In this document: positions 19,536 through 28,510 of the stretch, in pieces
How positions within the stretch are numbered: the stretch's first letter is position 1
How the letters are laid out: each line of letters opens with the position of its first letter
Assembly: GCA_902590465.1 (NCBI GenBank)
Contig: CACIWX010000003.1
Location: 1-64,000, forward strand
Direction: 5' to 3'
DNA: 64,000 nt
Source: an uncultured Pelagibacteraceae bacterium
Lineage (GTDB): Bacteria; Pseudomonadota; Alphaproteobacteria; Pelagibacterales; Pelagibacteraceae
Translations under genes and position numbers: made by a program
Notes under the pieces: generated by a model
The model's database searches: none
What the model saw: only the letters and a program-made list of their open reading frames with translations
Told to the model about the DNA's origin: nothing

Positions 19536-20597
19536 CTATTTTTCACTTATTACAAATTGAATTCCAAGCCATCTCCATAAACCACTAGGGTCTCTCAAAG
19601 AACAATTAATTCTTCCTCTTTCACCAATAAACTTTTCGTTTATATTAATTAAAATAGTGTTTGAATTTTCAAATTTAATATCAGATTGTCTCCATTTATC
19701 ACCTTCGTTTGAGTAACAATTCAAGGACTTAAGATTTTTTATGTTATTGTAAAACTCGATTTTTACGTTGGGCGGATTATCAGCCTGCAAAAGATATTTT
19801 TCTTCAGGATAAATCTTTTTAAACTTCAAAGGCAAAGTTTTAGTTATAGATTTGAATCTTTTAGTTTCCCCATATTTCTCATTGATAGGATATCTAGGCA
19901 ATTCATAAAAATCTTTAGTTTCATCCATAACTCCAGAATGTTGTCCAAAAGCATATTTAAAACCAAAATTCTTAATTATATTTTTAAAACTATTACTGTA
20001 TTCACCAAAAGGATAAGAAAAAAATTCAGAATTTTTACCAAGATTTTTATTAAAAATAGAAATAGATTTAGAAATATCTTCTATAATTAGTTCATCACTT
20101 TCATCGACTAGATATTCATGAGTATGACTATGGTTCCCAATTTCTACAAAATCTTCTTTGCTTATTTCTTTAATCTGATCCCAAGACATGTAATTAAATG
20201 CCCCAACTTCACGAGTGCTTACAAATAAAATAAAAGGTATTTTTCTTTTCTTTAGTATTGGCCAAGCATTCTGATAAAATGATAAAAATCCATCATCGAT
20301 AGTTAATAGGATTTTTCTTTGTAATTTATTATTTACTAATTCGTTTTTAAAATTTTTTGGGTTAATAAATTTAATATTATTTTTTTCAATGATATTTAAA
20401 TGTTCCTTGAATTTATCTATCTTAACATTTGTAGATGGATACTTATTTTCTTCAAAGCGATGATACATTAATGAAATAATACCATAATCATCAATTTCTT
20501 GATCGGCTAAACACGAATTGAAATTGTTTTGAAATAGTAAAATAGTTATAACAAGACTAATGATTAAAGATTTTTTAATATTAAATTGCATAGGCAA
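19536..20597 (-). CDS. Polysaccharide deacetylase (NodB-like) family protein
   Basis: GIISLMYHRF, ILLTIDDGFLSFYQNAWPIL, EIGNHSHTHEYL motifs; N-terminal signal peptide. Start may be the ATG at 20591. Confidence 0.88.
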   Translation of the reverse strand: MPMQFNIKKSLIISLVITILLFQNNFNSCLADQEIDDYGIISLMYHRFEENKYPSTNVKIDKFKEHLNIIEKNNIKFINPKNFKNELVNNKLQRKILLTIDDGFLSFYQNAWPILKKRKIPFILFVSTREVGAFNYMSWDQIKEISKEDFVEIGNHSHTHEYLVDESDELIIEDISKSISIFNKNLGKNSEFFSYPFGEYSNSFKNIIKNFGFKYAFGQHSGVMDETKDFYELPRYPINEKYGETKRFKSITKTLPLKFKKIYPEEKYLLQADNPPNVKIEFYNNIKNLKSLNCYSNEGDKWRQSDIKFENSNTILININEKFIGERGRINCSLRDPSGLWRWLGIQFVISEK

Positions 20598-20943
20598 AAA
20601 CGATAAAATAGGTTTAAAAATTAATACTAAATTTTATACTCATAATTTTGATCATCAATTAAAAAGTAACGATATATTAGTTTCAAACATATTAAATCTA
20701 ATAAAAAAACACAAAATAAATATTAATAATAATTTCTCTATTCTTGTAAATATAGGGCCGGGAAGCTTTTCTTCGTTGAGAGCATCCATTGCTATCGCTA
20801 AAGGAATAAAAATATCAAAAAAAATTAATTTGTTTGGATATAAAAATTCTGATTTAGGGCAATTTAACCTTGCAAATATTGAATTTTTAATTGATAAAAA
20901 ATTAATACAAAAAAATTTGATTAAACCTATATATTTGAGTTAA
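20560..20943 (+). CDS. TsaB-like protein, strongly shortened (127 aa)
   Basis: VNIGPGSFSSLRASIAIAKGI matches the TsaB GPGSFTGLRIG..AKGL motif; C-terminal KPIYLS resembles the TsaB P-x-Y-L tail. Confidence 0.7.
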   Translation: MIKDFLILNCIGKNDKIGLKINTKFYTHNFDHQLKSNDILVSNILNLIKKHKININNNFSILVNIGPGSFSSLRASIAIAKGIKISKKINLFGYKNSDLGQFNLANIEFLIDKKLIQKNLIKPIYLS

Positions 20944-20952
20944 GTTAATTTT

Positions 20953-21360
20953 ATGAGTTCAATCGAGGAGAAATGTAAAAATAAAGGTGTAAGACTGACT
21001 GACCAAAGAAAAGTTATTGCAAAGATTATGTCAGAGTCCAAAGATCACCCGGATGTAGATGAATTGCACAAAAGAGTAAGTTACGTGGATAAAAAGATTA
21101 GTATAGCGACTGTATATCGTACTGTGAAACTTTTTGAGGAAGCTGGTATTTTAGAGAAGCATGATTTTAAAGGCGGAAAAGCAAGATATGAACAGTCACC
21201 AGATGAACACCATGACCATTTAATTGATATAAATAGCGGTGAAATAATTGAATTTGTAGATAAAGACATTGAGAAACTTCAAAATGAAGTTGCAAAAAAA
21301 TTAGGATATAAATTAGTTGATCATAAATTAGAACTTTATGGTTCAAAAATAAAAAAATAA
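20953..21360 (+). CDS. Fur-family transcriptional regulator
   Basis: GVRLTDQRKVIAKIMSES...VSYVDKKISIATVYRTVKLFEEAGIL...HHDHLIDINSGEIIEF. Confidence 0.93.
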   Translation: MSSIEEKCKNKGVRLTDQRKVIAKIMSESKDHPDVDELHKRVSYVDKKISIATVYRTVKLFEEAGILEKHDFKGGKARYEQSPDEHHDHLIDINSGEIIEFVDKDIEKLQNEVAKKLGYKLVDHKLELYGSKIKK

Positions 21361-21361
21361 T

Positions 21362-22696
21362 TTGCATAAAAAAATTTTCATTAAAACTCTTGGTTGTCAG
21401 ATGAATGAATACGATAGTAATCGTATTAAAGATTTAATAAAAAAAATAAATTATACTCCAACAGAGAGTCTAGATGAGGCTAACTGTTATATTCTTAACA
21501 CTTGTCATATTAGAGAAAAAGCTACAGAAAAAGTTTATCATGACATTGGTAGATTAAAAAAAAAATTCAGAAATAAAATAAAACCGATTGTAATAGTAGC
21601 AGGTTGCGTAGCTCAAGCAGAAGGAGATATTTTATTAAAAAAAGAAAAATATATTGATGCTGTCATTGGTCCACAATCATATCATCAAATTAATGATTTA
21701 ATATTGTCAGCGGAAAAGAATTCAAAACATTTAAATTTTACTGAATTTGATGTTGTAGAAAAATTTGATAGTTTAAATTTTTTTAAAAATTCAAATAATA
21801 AAATTTCGTCATTTCTAACTATTCAAGAAGGTTGCGATAAGTTTTGTAAATTTTGTGTTGTGCCATACACACGCGGTGCTGAATTTTCTCGTTCTATTAA
21901 AGAACTAATTGTAGAAGCAAATCAATTAGTAGAAAATGGAGCAAAAGAAATCACACTTCTAGGACAAAATGTTAATGCTTATAATTTTAAAAAAAAAAGA
22001 ATTTCAGATTTAATATATGAAATTTCTAAAATAAAAAAACTACTAAGAATTAGATATACAACTTCTCATCCACTTGATTTCACAGAAGATTTAGTTGAAG
22101 CTCATAAAAATTTTACTAAACTTATGCCTTTAATTCATCTTCCTGTACAAAGCGGATCAAATAAAATTTTAAATGCAATGAATAGAAAGCATACTATTGA
22201 AGAATATTTAGAAACTATTAAAAAACTTATTAAAGCTAAGCCTAATATAAAATTTTCTAGTGATTTTATAATTGGATATCCAGGTGAAACCCAAGATGAT
22301 TTTGAACAAACTTTGAAACTTATTAAAAAAATTGAATTTATCAATTCATATTCTTATATTTATAGTGCAAGACCAGGAACACCTGCATCTTTTTTGCAGG
22401 CTATAAAACTTGATGAAGCAAAAAAACGATTAAAACTATTTCAGAATAATGCTGATAAAATAAAATTGAAATATAAAAAAACTCTTATAAACAAAATATC
22501 CAAAGTACTTATTGAGAATAAAGTTAAAAATGAAAACAAATACTTTGGAAGAGATGAATATTTTAATTCAGTAATTGTAAAAAGTGATAATAATATAGTA
22601 GGTCAAATTAAAGATGTTCAAATTTTACAAATTAATACAAATACTATGTTTGGAGAAATTAGCTCAAACATTAATCAAAAAGATTATGCAGCTTAA
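21362..22696 (+). CDS. miaB: tRNA-2-methylthio-N6-dimethylallyladenosine synthase
   Basis: KTLGCQMNEYDSNRI; radical-SAM CDKFCKFCVVPYTRG; LHLPVQSGSNKILNAMNRKHT. TTG start. Confidence 0.96.
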   Translation: MHKKIFIKTLGCQMNEYDSNRIKDLIKKINYTPTESLDEANCYILNTCHIREKATEKVYHDIGRLKKKFRNKIKPIVIVAGCVAQAEGDILLKKEKYIDAVIGPQSYHQINDLILSAEKNSKHLNFTEFDVVEKFDSLNFFKNSNNKISSFLTIQEGCDKFCKFCVVPYTRGAEFSRSIKELIVEANQLVENGAKEITLLGQNVNAYNFKKKRISDLIYEISKIKKLLRIRYTTSHPLDFTEDLVEAHKNFTKLMPLIHLPVQSGSNKILNAMNRKHTIEEYLETIKKLIKAKPNIKFSSDFIIGYPGETQDDFEQTLKLIKKIEFINSYSYIYSARPGTPASFLQAIKLDEAKKRLKLFQNNADKIKLKYKKTLINKISKVLIENKVKNENKYFGRDEYFNSVIVKSDNNIVGQIKDVQILQINTNTMFGEISSNINQKDYAA

Positions 22697-22700
22697 ATAA

Positions 22701-23705
22701 ATGTCAGAAATAAGCAAATTAGAACAGAATATTTTAATTAAAAGAATAGATAGTGAGACTATAAATATTTCAATAAATGATAATGAAATGTTAATGGCTA
22801 TCGTTGGCCAGTTTGATCAGAATTTAAAAAATTTATCAAATCTAACAAAAATTAATGTTTTTTTTAGAGGCAATTCAATTACCTGTAAGGGAGAAAAAGA
22901 AAAACTGTCTTTATTTTGCGATGCTATTAAATTTTTAATGAACAAGTATTTTTTAACGAATATAATTGAAAAAGAAGATATAATTTTATCTGTGAAAAAA
23001 AATTTAGAAATTGAAAAATCTAATATTAAAAGCTTTAAACAGTTAATAAAAACTCCAAAAAAATCAGTTATAGCTAGGTCTGAAAAGCAATCAGATTACA
23101 TTAAAGCTTTAAAAGAAAACGATATTGTAATGTCCCTAGGGCCTGCAGGAACTGGTAAAAGCTTCCTAGCTGTCTCAGTTGCTGTAACTTTATTGATGGA
23201 AAAGAAAATTGATAGGGTAATTTTATCAAGGCCAGCAGTTGAGGCTGGAGAAAAATTAGGTTTTTTACCTGGAGATATGAAAGAAAAAGTTGACCCTTAC
23301 TTGAGACCACTTTACGACGCATTGTATGAACTTTTTGGCGCAGATAAAATAGATAAAAAAATTGAAACAGGAGAAATCGAAATTGCACCACTAGCTTTCA
23401 TGAGAGGTAGAACGCTAAAAAATAGTTTTGCCATTTTAGATGAAGCACAAAACGCAACCGAAACCCAAATTAAAATGTTTTTAACAAGAATAGGAGAAAA
23501 TTCCAAATTAGTTGTTAATGGAGATCCTAGTCAAGTAGATTTAATTAACAAAAAAGATTCAGGACTTATTAAATCAAAAAATATCTTAAAAGAATTAAAG
23601 GAAATCAAAATAATAGAATTTGACCACAATGATGTTGTAAGACATCCGTTAGTCTCAAAAATCATTAAAGCTTATCAGAACAAAAGCATTGATGATAAAA
23701 ATTAA
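22701..23705 (+). CDS. PhoH-family ATPase
   Basis: MSLGPAGTGKSFLAVSVA (Walker A), ILSRPAVEAGEKLGFLPGDMKEKVDPYLRPLYDAL, AILDEAQNAT. Confidence 0.96.
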   Translation: MSEISKLEQNILIKRIDSETINISINDNEMLMAIVGQFDQNLKNLSNLTKINVFFRGNSITCKGEKEKLSLFCDAIKFLMNKYFLTNIIEKEDIILSVKKNLEIEKSNIKSFKQLIKTPKKSVIARSEKQSDYIKALKENDIVMSLGPAGTGKSFLAVSVAVTLLMEKKIDRVILSRPAVEAGEKLGFLPGDMKEKVDPYLRPLYDALYELFGADKIDKKIETGEIEIAPLAFMRGRTLKNSFAILDEAQNATETQIKMFLTRIGENSKLVVNGDPSQVDLINKKDSGLIKSKNILKELKEIKIIEFDHNDVVRHPLVSKIIKAYQNKSIDDKN

Positions 23706-24159
23706 TGTAATTACGAAAAATATTAACTGGCTTCATTATATAAAAGACCCAAGTAAGTATCTTGATCGTAATATTAAAAAGATAAATTTAAAAAATAAAT
23801 TATATAAAAAAAAATTACTTTCTCTCTCTTTATTATTAGCTGGCAACAAGGAAATTACAAATCTCAATAAAAAATTTAGAAAAAAAAGAAAATCAACTGA
23901 TGTTTTATCATTTCCATTTCAAACAAAAAATAATTTAAAAAAAAAGTTAATGACTGAAAAGGAAATTTATCTTGGAGATATAATTGTTAACCTAGATAAA
24001 ATAAAAAATAAAACTCCTCAAAAGAAATTCAAAAATGAATTTAATTCTCTGTGGATACATGGTTTAGTACATCTATTAGGATACGATCACAAGACGAATA
24101 AAGATTTTGTAAAAATGACCAAAATTGAAAAAAATTATTTTAATATTGTTAATGATTGA
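23689..24159 (+). CDS. ybeY: Endoribonuclease YbeY
   Basis: STDVLSFPF, LGDIIVNLDKI, LWIHGLVHLLGYDH metal-binding motif. Confidence 0.94.
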   Translation: MMIKINVITKNINWLHYIKDPSKYLDRNIKKINLKNKLYKKKLLSLSLLLAGNKEITNLNKKFRKKRKSTDVLSFPFQTKNNLKKKLMTEKEIYLGDIIVNLDKIKNKTPQKKFKNEFNSLWIHGLVHLLGYDHKTNKDFVKMTKIEKNYFNIVND

Positions 24160-25711
24160 AAAGTATTTAACAAATAGATTCATAATTTTGTATTTTATAC
24201 CTTTATTACTTGGTTCGTTTACAATTTTTACCTTTGAACCTTTTAATTTATTTCTACTTAATTTTATCATTTTTCCTTTATTCTTTTATTTAGTTGCTTT
24301 CATTAATAAAAAATCTAAATCTATTTATAGAAAGAAACCCTTAAAAAAAAATTTATTTATATTTGGATTAACATTTGGTTTTGGATTTTATGTAAGCGGC
24401 ATATCTTGGATTACTAATGCCCTAACATTTGACGAAAATTTTAAAGGCTTAATTCCGTTTGTAATGATTTTATTACCTCTATTTTTAAGTTTATTTACTG
24501 CTCTAGTAATAACTGTTGTTGGGCCGTATTTAAAATTTGACTTCCCTTCTCTAATTTTATTTTCTGCAAGTTTGGCTGTTTCAGATTATATACGCGCAAT
24601 ATTATTATCAGGTTTCCCATGGAACCTTTGGGCTTACAGCACTGTTAAAGCTAATGAGATGTTACAAATAATAAATACTATAGGGTTATATTCTTACAAT
24701 TTAATTGTAATAACTTTTTTTACTTTACCAATTATTTTTTTTTTTAATATAAGTACTGTTAAAAAAATTTTAAGCTTTATTACAGTAATTTTTTTAATAT
24801 TAAGTTTGTATGTTTATGGAAATTTAGAAATCAATAAAAATAAAGCTTTTTTGCAAGAGATAAATGATAAAGAATTTATAAAGATTATTTCTCCAAACTT
24901 TGATTTAGAATATGGCCTTAGCAATTTTCAAATAGAGGAGAGATTTAAAAAATTAATTAGATATAGTGACCCTGATAAGGATAAAAAAACACTATTTATA
25001 TGGCCTGAGGGAATTTTCAGTGGTTATAGTTATAATGATATTTTAGCTTTTAAAAATTTATTATTAAAAAATTTTTCAGAAAAACATCATATAGCATTTG
25101 GTATAAATATATTAGAAACCAAAAGTGGAAATTTCTATAATAGTATGATTATTGTAAATAATCGATTAGAAATAATTCAAAGATACAACAAAAGAAAACT
25201 TGTTCCATTTGGGGAATTTTTACCTTTAGAGAGTTTATTAAGTAAATTAGGCTTCAAAAAAATTACAGAAGGATACGGATCTTTCTTAAAAGGTCGTGAA
25301 AACAATAATCTTAAGATTGATAAATTTAATATTCTACCTTTGATTTGTTATGAGGTTATATTTACAAATTTAATTCAAAATTCTGAAAAAAATACTAATC
25401 TAATTATCAATATTTCTGAAGATGGATGGTTTGGCAATACAATAGGACCAGACCAGCATTTTTCTAAATCAATTTTTAGAGCAATAGAAAATAATACTTT
25501 TTTTCTAAGATCGGCGAATAAAGGTGTAAGTGCTATAATTGATAATAAGGGCGATATAATTAAACAATTAAATAGAAATGAAGCTGGAAATATAGAATTA
25601 GAAGTACCATTAATAAAATCAAAAAAAAATAAAAATGATTTGATATTTTATCTACTTTTAATTACATATTGCGTATTCTTTTTAATTTACAAAAAAAAAT
25701 ATGGAAAATAA
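24152..25711 (+). CDS. lnt: Apolipoprotein N-acyltransferase
   Basis: Multi-TM N-terminus plus nitrilase domain ([44 protein letters not shown]). ATG at 24152 preferred over the listed 24125. Confidence 0.93.
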   Translation: MIEKYLTNRFIILYFIPLLLGSFTIFTFEPFNLFLLNFIIFPLFFYLVAFINKKSKSIYRKKPLKKNLFIFGLTFGFGFYVSGISWITNALTFDENFKGLIPFVMILLPLFLSLFTALVITVVGPYLKFDFPSLILFSASLAVSDYIRAILLSGFPWNLWAYSTVKANEMLQIINTIGLYSYNLIVITFFTLPIIFFFNISTVKKILSFITVIFLILSLYVYGNLEINKNKAFLQEINDKEFIKIISPNFDLEYGLSNFQIEERFKKLIRYSDPDKDKKTLFIWPEGIFSGYSYNDILAFKNLLLKNFSEKHHIAFGINILETKSGNFYNSMIIVNNRLEIIQRYNKRKLVPFGEFLPLESLLSKLGFKKITEGYGSFLKGRENNNLKIDKFNILPLICYEVIFTNLIQNSEKNTNLIINISEDGWFGNTIGPDQHFSKSIFRAIENNTFFLRSANKGVSAIIDNKGDIIKQLNRNEAGNIELEVPLIKSKKNKNDLIFYLLLITYCVFFLIYKKKYGK

Positions 25712-26864
25712 CAAACATTTATTTACTAGTGAGTCTGTTTCGGAGGGACATCCAGATAAAGTTTGCGATAGAATTTCAGATATGGTTGTAGACTCATATT
25801 TGTCAAAAGATCCTGTTTCAAGAGTTGCATGCGAAACACTAACAACAACAAACAAGGTTGTACTTGCTGGAGAAACAAGAGGTCCCAAAATTGAAAAGGA
25901 AGAATTAATTTCTAAAGTGAGAAATTGCATTAAAGATATTGGATATGATCAAGATGGCTTCAGCTGGAAGACAGCTAATATTGAGACATTTCTTCACGAA
26001 CAATCTTCAGACATAGCCATGGGTGTTGATTCAAGAGACAATAAAGATGAAGGTGCTGGAGATCAAGGAATTATGTTTGGTTACGCATGCAAAGAAACCG
26101 AAGATTTAATGCCAGCTCCAATTCATTATTCACATAAAATTTTAAGATTAATGGCAGAAGATAGAAAAAAAGGAAATCTTAAGGGGATAGAGCCAGATTC
26201 TAAAAGTCAGGTAACAATGTTGTATGAAAACGAAAGACCAGTGAAAGTTACTTCTGTTGTAATTTCAACTCAACATTCTAAAGATCTTAATCAAGAAAAA
26301 GTAAGGGAAACAATCATTCCATATATTAAGAAATCAATTCCAGAAAATTTTCTAACTGATTTAAGCCCAAAAGAAATTTATATTAACCCTACCGGACAGT
26401 TTATTATTGGTGGCCCAGATGGAGATACTGGATTGACTGGAAGAAAAATTATAGTTGATACCTACGGAGGTGCCGCACCACATGGTGGTGGAGCATTTTC
26501 TGGAAAAGATCCAACCAAAGTTGACAGATCTGCAGCTTATGCATCTAGATATTTAGCAAAAAATATTGTTGCTGCTGGTGTTTCTGAAAAATGTTTAATT
26601 CAGTTAGCTTACGCAATTGGAGTATCAAAGCCTTTATCTATTTTTATTAAGTTAGCTAATGAAGATCAGAACAAAGTGAATAAGATTAAAAAAATTATTG
26701 AAGATAATTTCAATTTGTCTCCTAGGGGAATAAGAGAAATGCTAAAACTAAACAACCCTATCTACGAAGTTACCTCCGCATATGGTCACTTTGGAAGAAA
26801 GCCTAATAATAAGGGTGAATTTACATGGGAAAAGACAGATAAAACAGATTTATTTAAGTTGTAA
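25701..26864 (+). CDS. metK: S-adenosylmethionine synthetase
   Basis: [51 protein letters not shown]. Confidence 0.98.
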   Translation: MENNKHLFTSESVSEGHPDKVCDRISDMVVDSYLSKDPVSRVACETLTTTNKVVLAGETRGPKIEKEELISKVRNCIKDIGYDQDGFSWKTANIETFLHEQSSDIAMGVDSRDNKDEGAGDQGIMFGYACKETEDLMPAPIHYSHKILRLMAEDRKKGNLKGIEPDSKSQVTMLYENERPVKVTSVVISTQHSKDLNQEKVRETIIPYIKKSIPENFLTDLSPKEIYINPTGQFIIGGPDGDTGLTGRKIIVDTYGGAAPHGGGAFSGKDPTKVDRSAAYASRYLAKNIVAAGVSEKCLIQLAYAIGVSKPLSIFIKLANEDQNKVNKIKKIIEDNFNLSPRGIREMLKLNNPIYEVTSAYGHFGRKPNNKGEFTWEKTDKTDLFKL

Positions 26865-26916
26865 TCTTGAAAAAACCATATTTTTCTTCTAAATAAACTA
26901 TATAGAATTGACTTTC

Positions 26917-26943
26917 AAAATGGGCTCTGGCCCATTTTTTTTT
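26917..26943 (+). terminator. Intrinsic terminator/attenuator-like hairpin in the metK-nusA gap
   Basis: AAAATGGGC-tctg-GCCCATTTTttttt: 9-bp perfect stem, 4-nt loop, T-run of 9; directly followed by the nusA SD (aggagag) and ATG at 26956. Confidence 0.85.
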
Positions 26944-26955
26944 AGGAGAGACAAA

Positions 26956-28506
26956 ATGTTAAATAGAGGATTAGATAAACTAGAACTGTTAAGAATAGTC
27001 GAGGCAGTAGCAAATGAAAAATCTATAGATAAAGAGCTTGTTTTGGGCTCGATGGAAAGCGCTATACAAAAGGCGGCACTCACAAAATTTGGAAATGATA
27101 ATAATATTGAAGTTATTATCGATAGAGAAACTGGTGATATAAAAATTCAAAAAGTTTTGGATATAGTTGAGAAAGTAGAAGACTCCGCTAGAGAGATAAC
27201 TTTAGAAGAAGCTCAAAAAAATGATCCAAAAAACAAAACATTAAAAATTGGAGAAAAAATTTTTGAAGAATTACCTCAGATTGATTTTGGACGTATCGCG
27301 GCTCAAAGTGCAAAACAAGTAATTAGTAGCAGAGTGAGAGAAGCTGAAAAAAATAGGCAATATGAGGATTTTATAGACAAGCAAGGCCAGATACTAAGTG
27401 GTATTATTAAAAGATTAGAATATGGGAATGTAATAGTTGATTTAGGAAAAGCAGAGGGAGTAATTAAAAAAGATGAATTAATTCCAAGAGAAATTCTAAA
27501 AACTGGGGAACGAGTGAAAGCATATTGTTATGAAGTTAGAAAAGAATTAAAAGGTCATCAAATTTTTTTATCAAGAGCGCACCCACAGTTTCTTGCAAGA
27601 CTATTTTTTCAAGAAGTCCCAGAAATTTATGAAGGTACAATAGAAATAAAGTCTGTGGCAAGAGATCCAGGAAGTAGAGCCAAAATTTGTGTGCATTCAC
27701 AAGACTCATCCATTGATCCTGTTGGTGCATGTGTTGGTATGAGAGGAAGTAGAGTTCAAACAATTGTGAACGAGCTACATGGTGAAAAAATTGATATTAT
27801 TAAATGGACAGAAGATTTACCTACTTTGATTTCAGAGTCTTTATCTCCTGCGGAAATACAAAAAGTTCTTATTGACCAAGACAACAAAAGAATTGATATA
27901 ATATTGACAGAGGAAAATTTAAGTAAAGCAATCGGCAGAAGAGGGCAAAATGTTAGGTTAGCTTCTAAATTAACTAACTACGAAATAGACATTCTAACAG
28001 ATAAAGAGGACTCTGAAAGAAGACAAGCTGAATTTAAAGAAAGAACAGAAACGTTAATTAAAAATTTAGAAGTAGATGAAACTTTAGGCCAACTTTTAGT
28101 TTCAGAGGGATTTATTTCAATAGATGAGATTGCTCAATCTAGCCCGGAAAATATTTCTAAAATAGATGCTATAGATGAAGAAACAGCTAAAGAATTGATT
28201 AATAGATCAAAAGAAACTCTGGTAAAAGAAAAAGAGGCCGTAGCACTTAAACTTAAAGAATTAGGAGTAGAAGAAAAATTAATTAATATTAAAGGAATGA
28301 CCCAAGGCATGTTGGTGATATTAGGCCAAAAAAATATTAAAAAACTGAGTGATTTTGCTGACTTATCATCAGATGAGCTTATAGGTGGATATGATGAGAT
28401 AAAAGGAAAAAAAATCAGGATCGATGGTTACCTCGAAGAATTCTCTTTATCTCGCAAAGAAGCTGATGAGTTAATAATGGCCGCAAGAGAGATAGCTTAC
28501 AAGTAA
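26956..28506 (+). CDS. nusA: Transcription termination/antitermination factor NusA
   Basis: ELLRIVEAVANEKSIDKELVLGSMESAIQKAA; S1/KH regions (VGACVGMRGSRVQTIVNELHGEKIDI). ATG 26956 follows the SD; the listed 26908 start lies before the hairpin. Confidence 0.97.
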   Translation: MLNRGLDKLELLRIVEAVANEKSIDKELVLGSMESAIQKAALTKFGNDNNIEVIIDRETGDIKIQKVLDIVEKVEDSAREITLEEAQKNDPKNKTLKIGEKIFEELPQIDFGRIAAQSAKQVISSRVREAEKNRQYEDFIDKQGQILSGIIKRLEYGNVIVDLGKAEGVIKKDELIPREILKTGERVKAYCYEVRKELKGHQIFLSRAHPQFLARLFFQEVPEIYEGTIEIKSVARDPGSRAKICVHSQDSSIDPVGACVGMRGSRVQTIVNELHGEKIDIIKWTEDLPTLISESLSPAEIQKVLIDQDNKRIDIILTEENLSKAIGRRGQNVRLASKLTNYEIDILTDKEDSERRQAEFKERTETLIKNLEVDETLGQLLVSEGFISIDEIAQSSPENISKIDAIDEETAKELINRSKETLVKEKEAVALKLKELGVEEKLINIKGMTQGMLVILGQKNIKKLSDFADLSSDELIGGYDEIKGKKIRIDGYLEEFSLSRKEADELIMAAREIAYK

Positions 28507-28510
28507 TGTT

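Noticed and set aside
20560-20943. tsaB as a pseudogene remnant
   Set aside because: The frame is uninterrupted, keeps the GPGS motif and a TsaB-like C-terminus, so a functional miniature is at least as likely; comparative data are needed.
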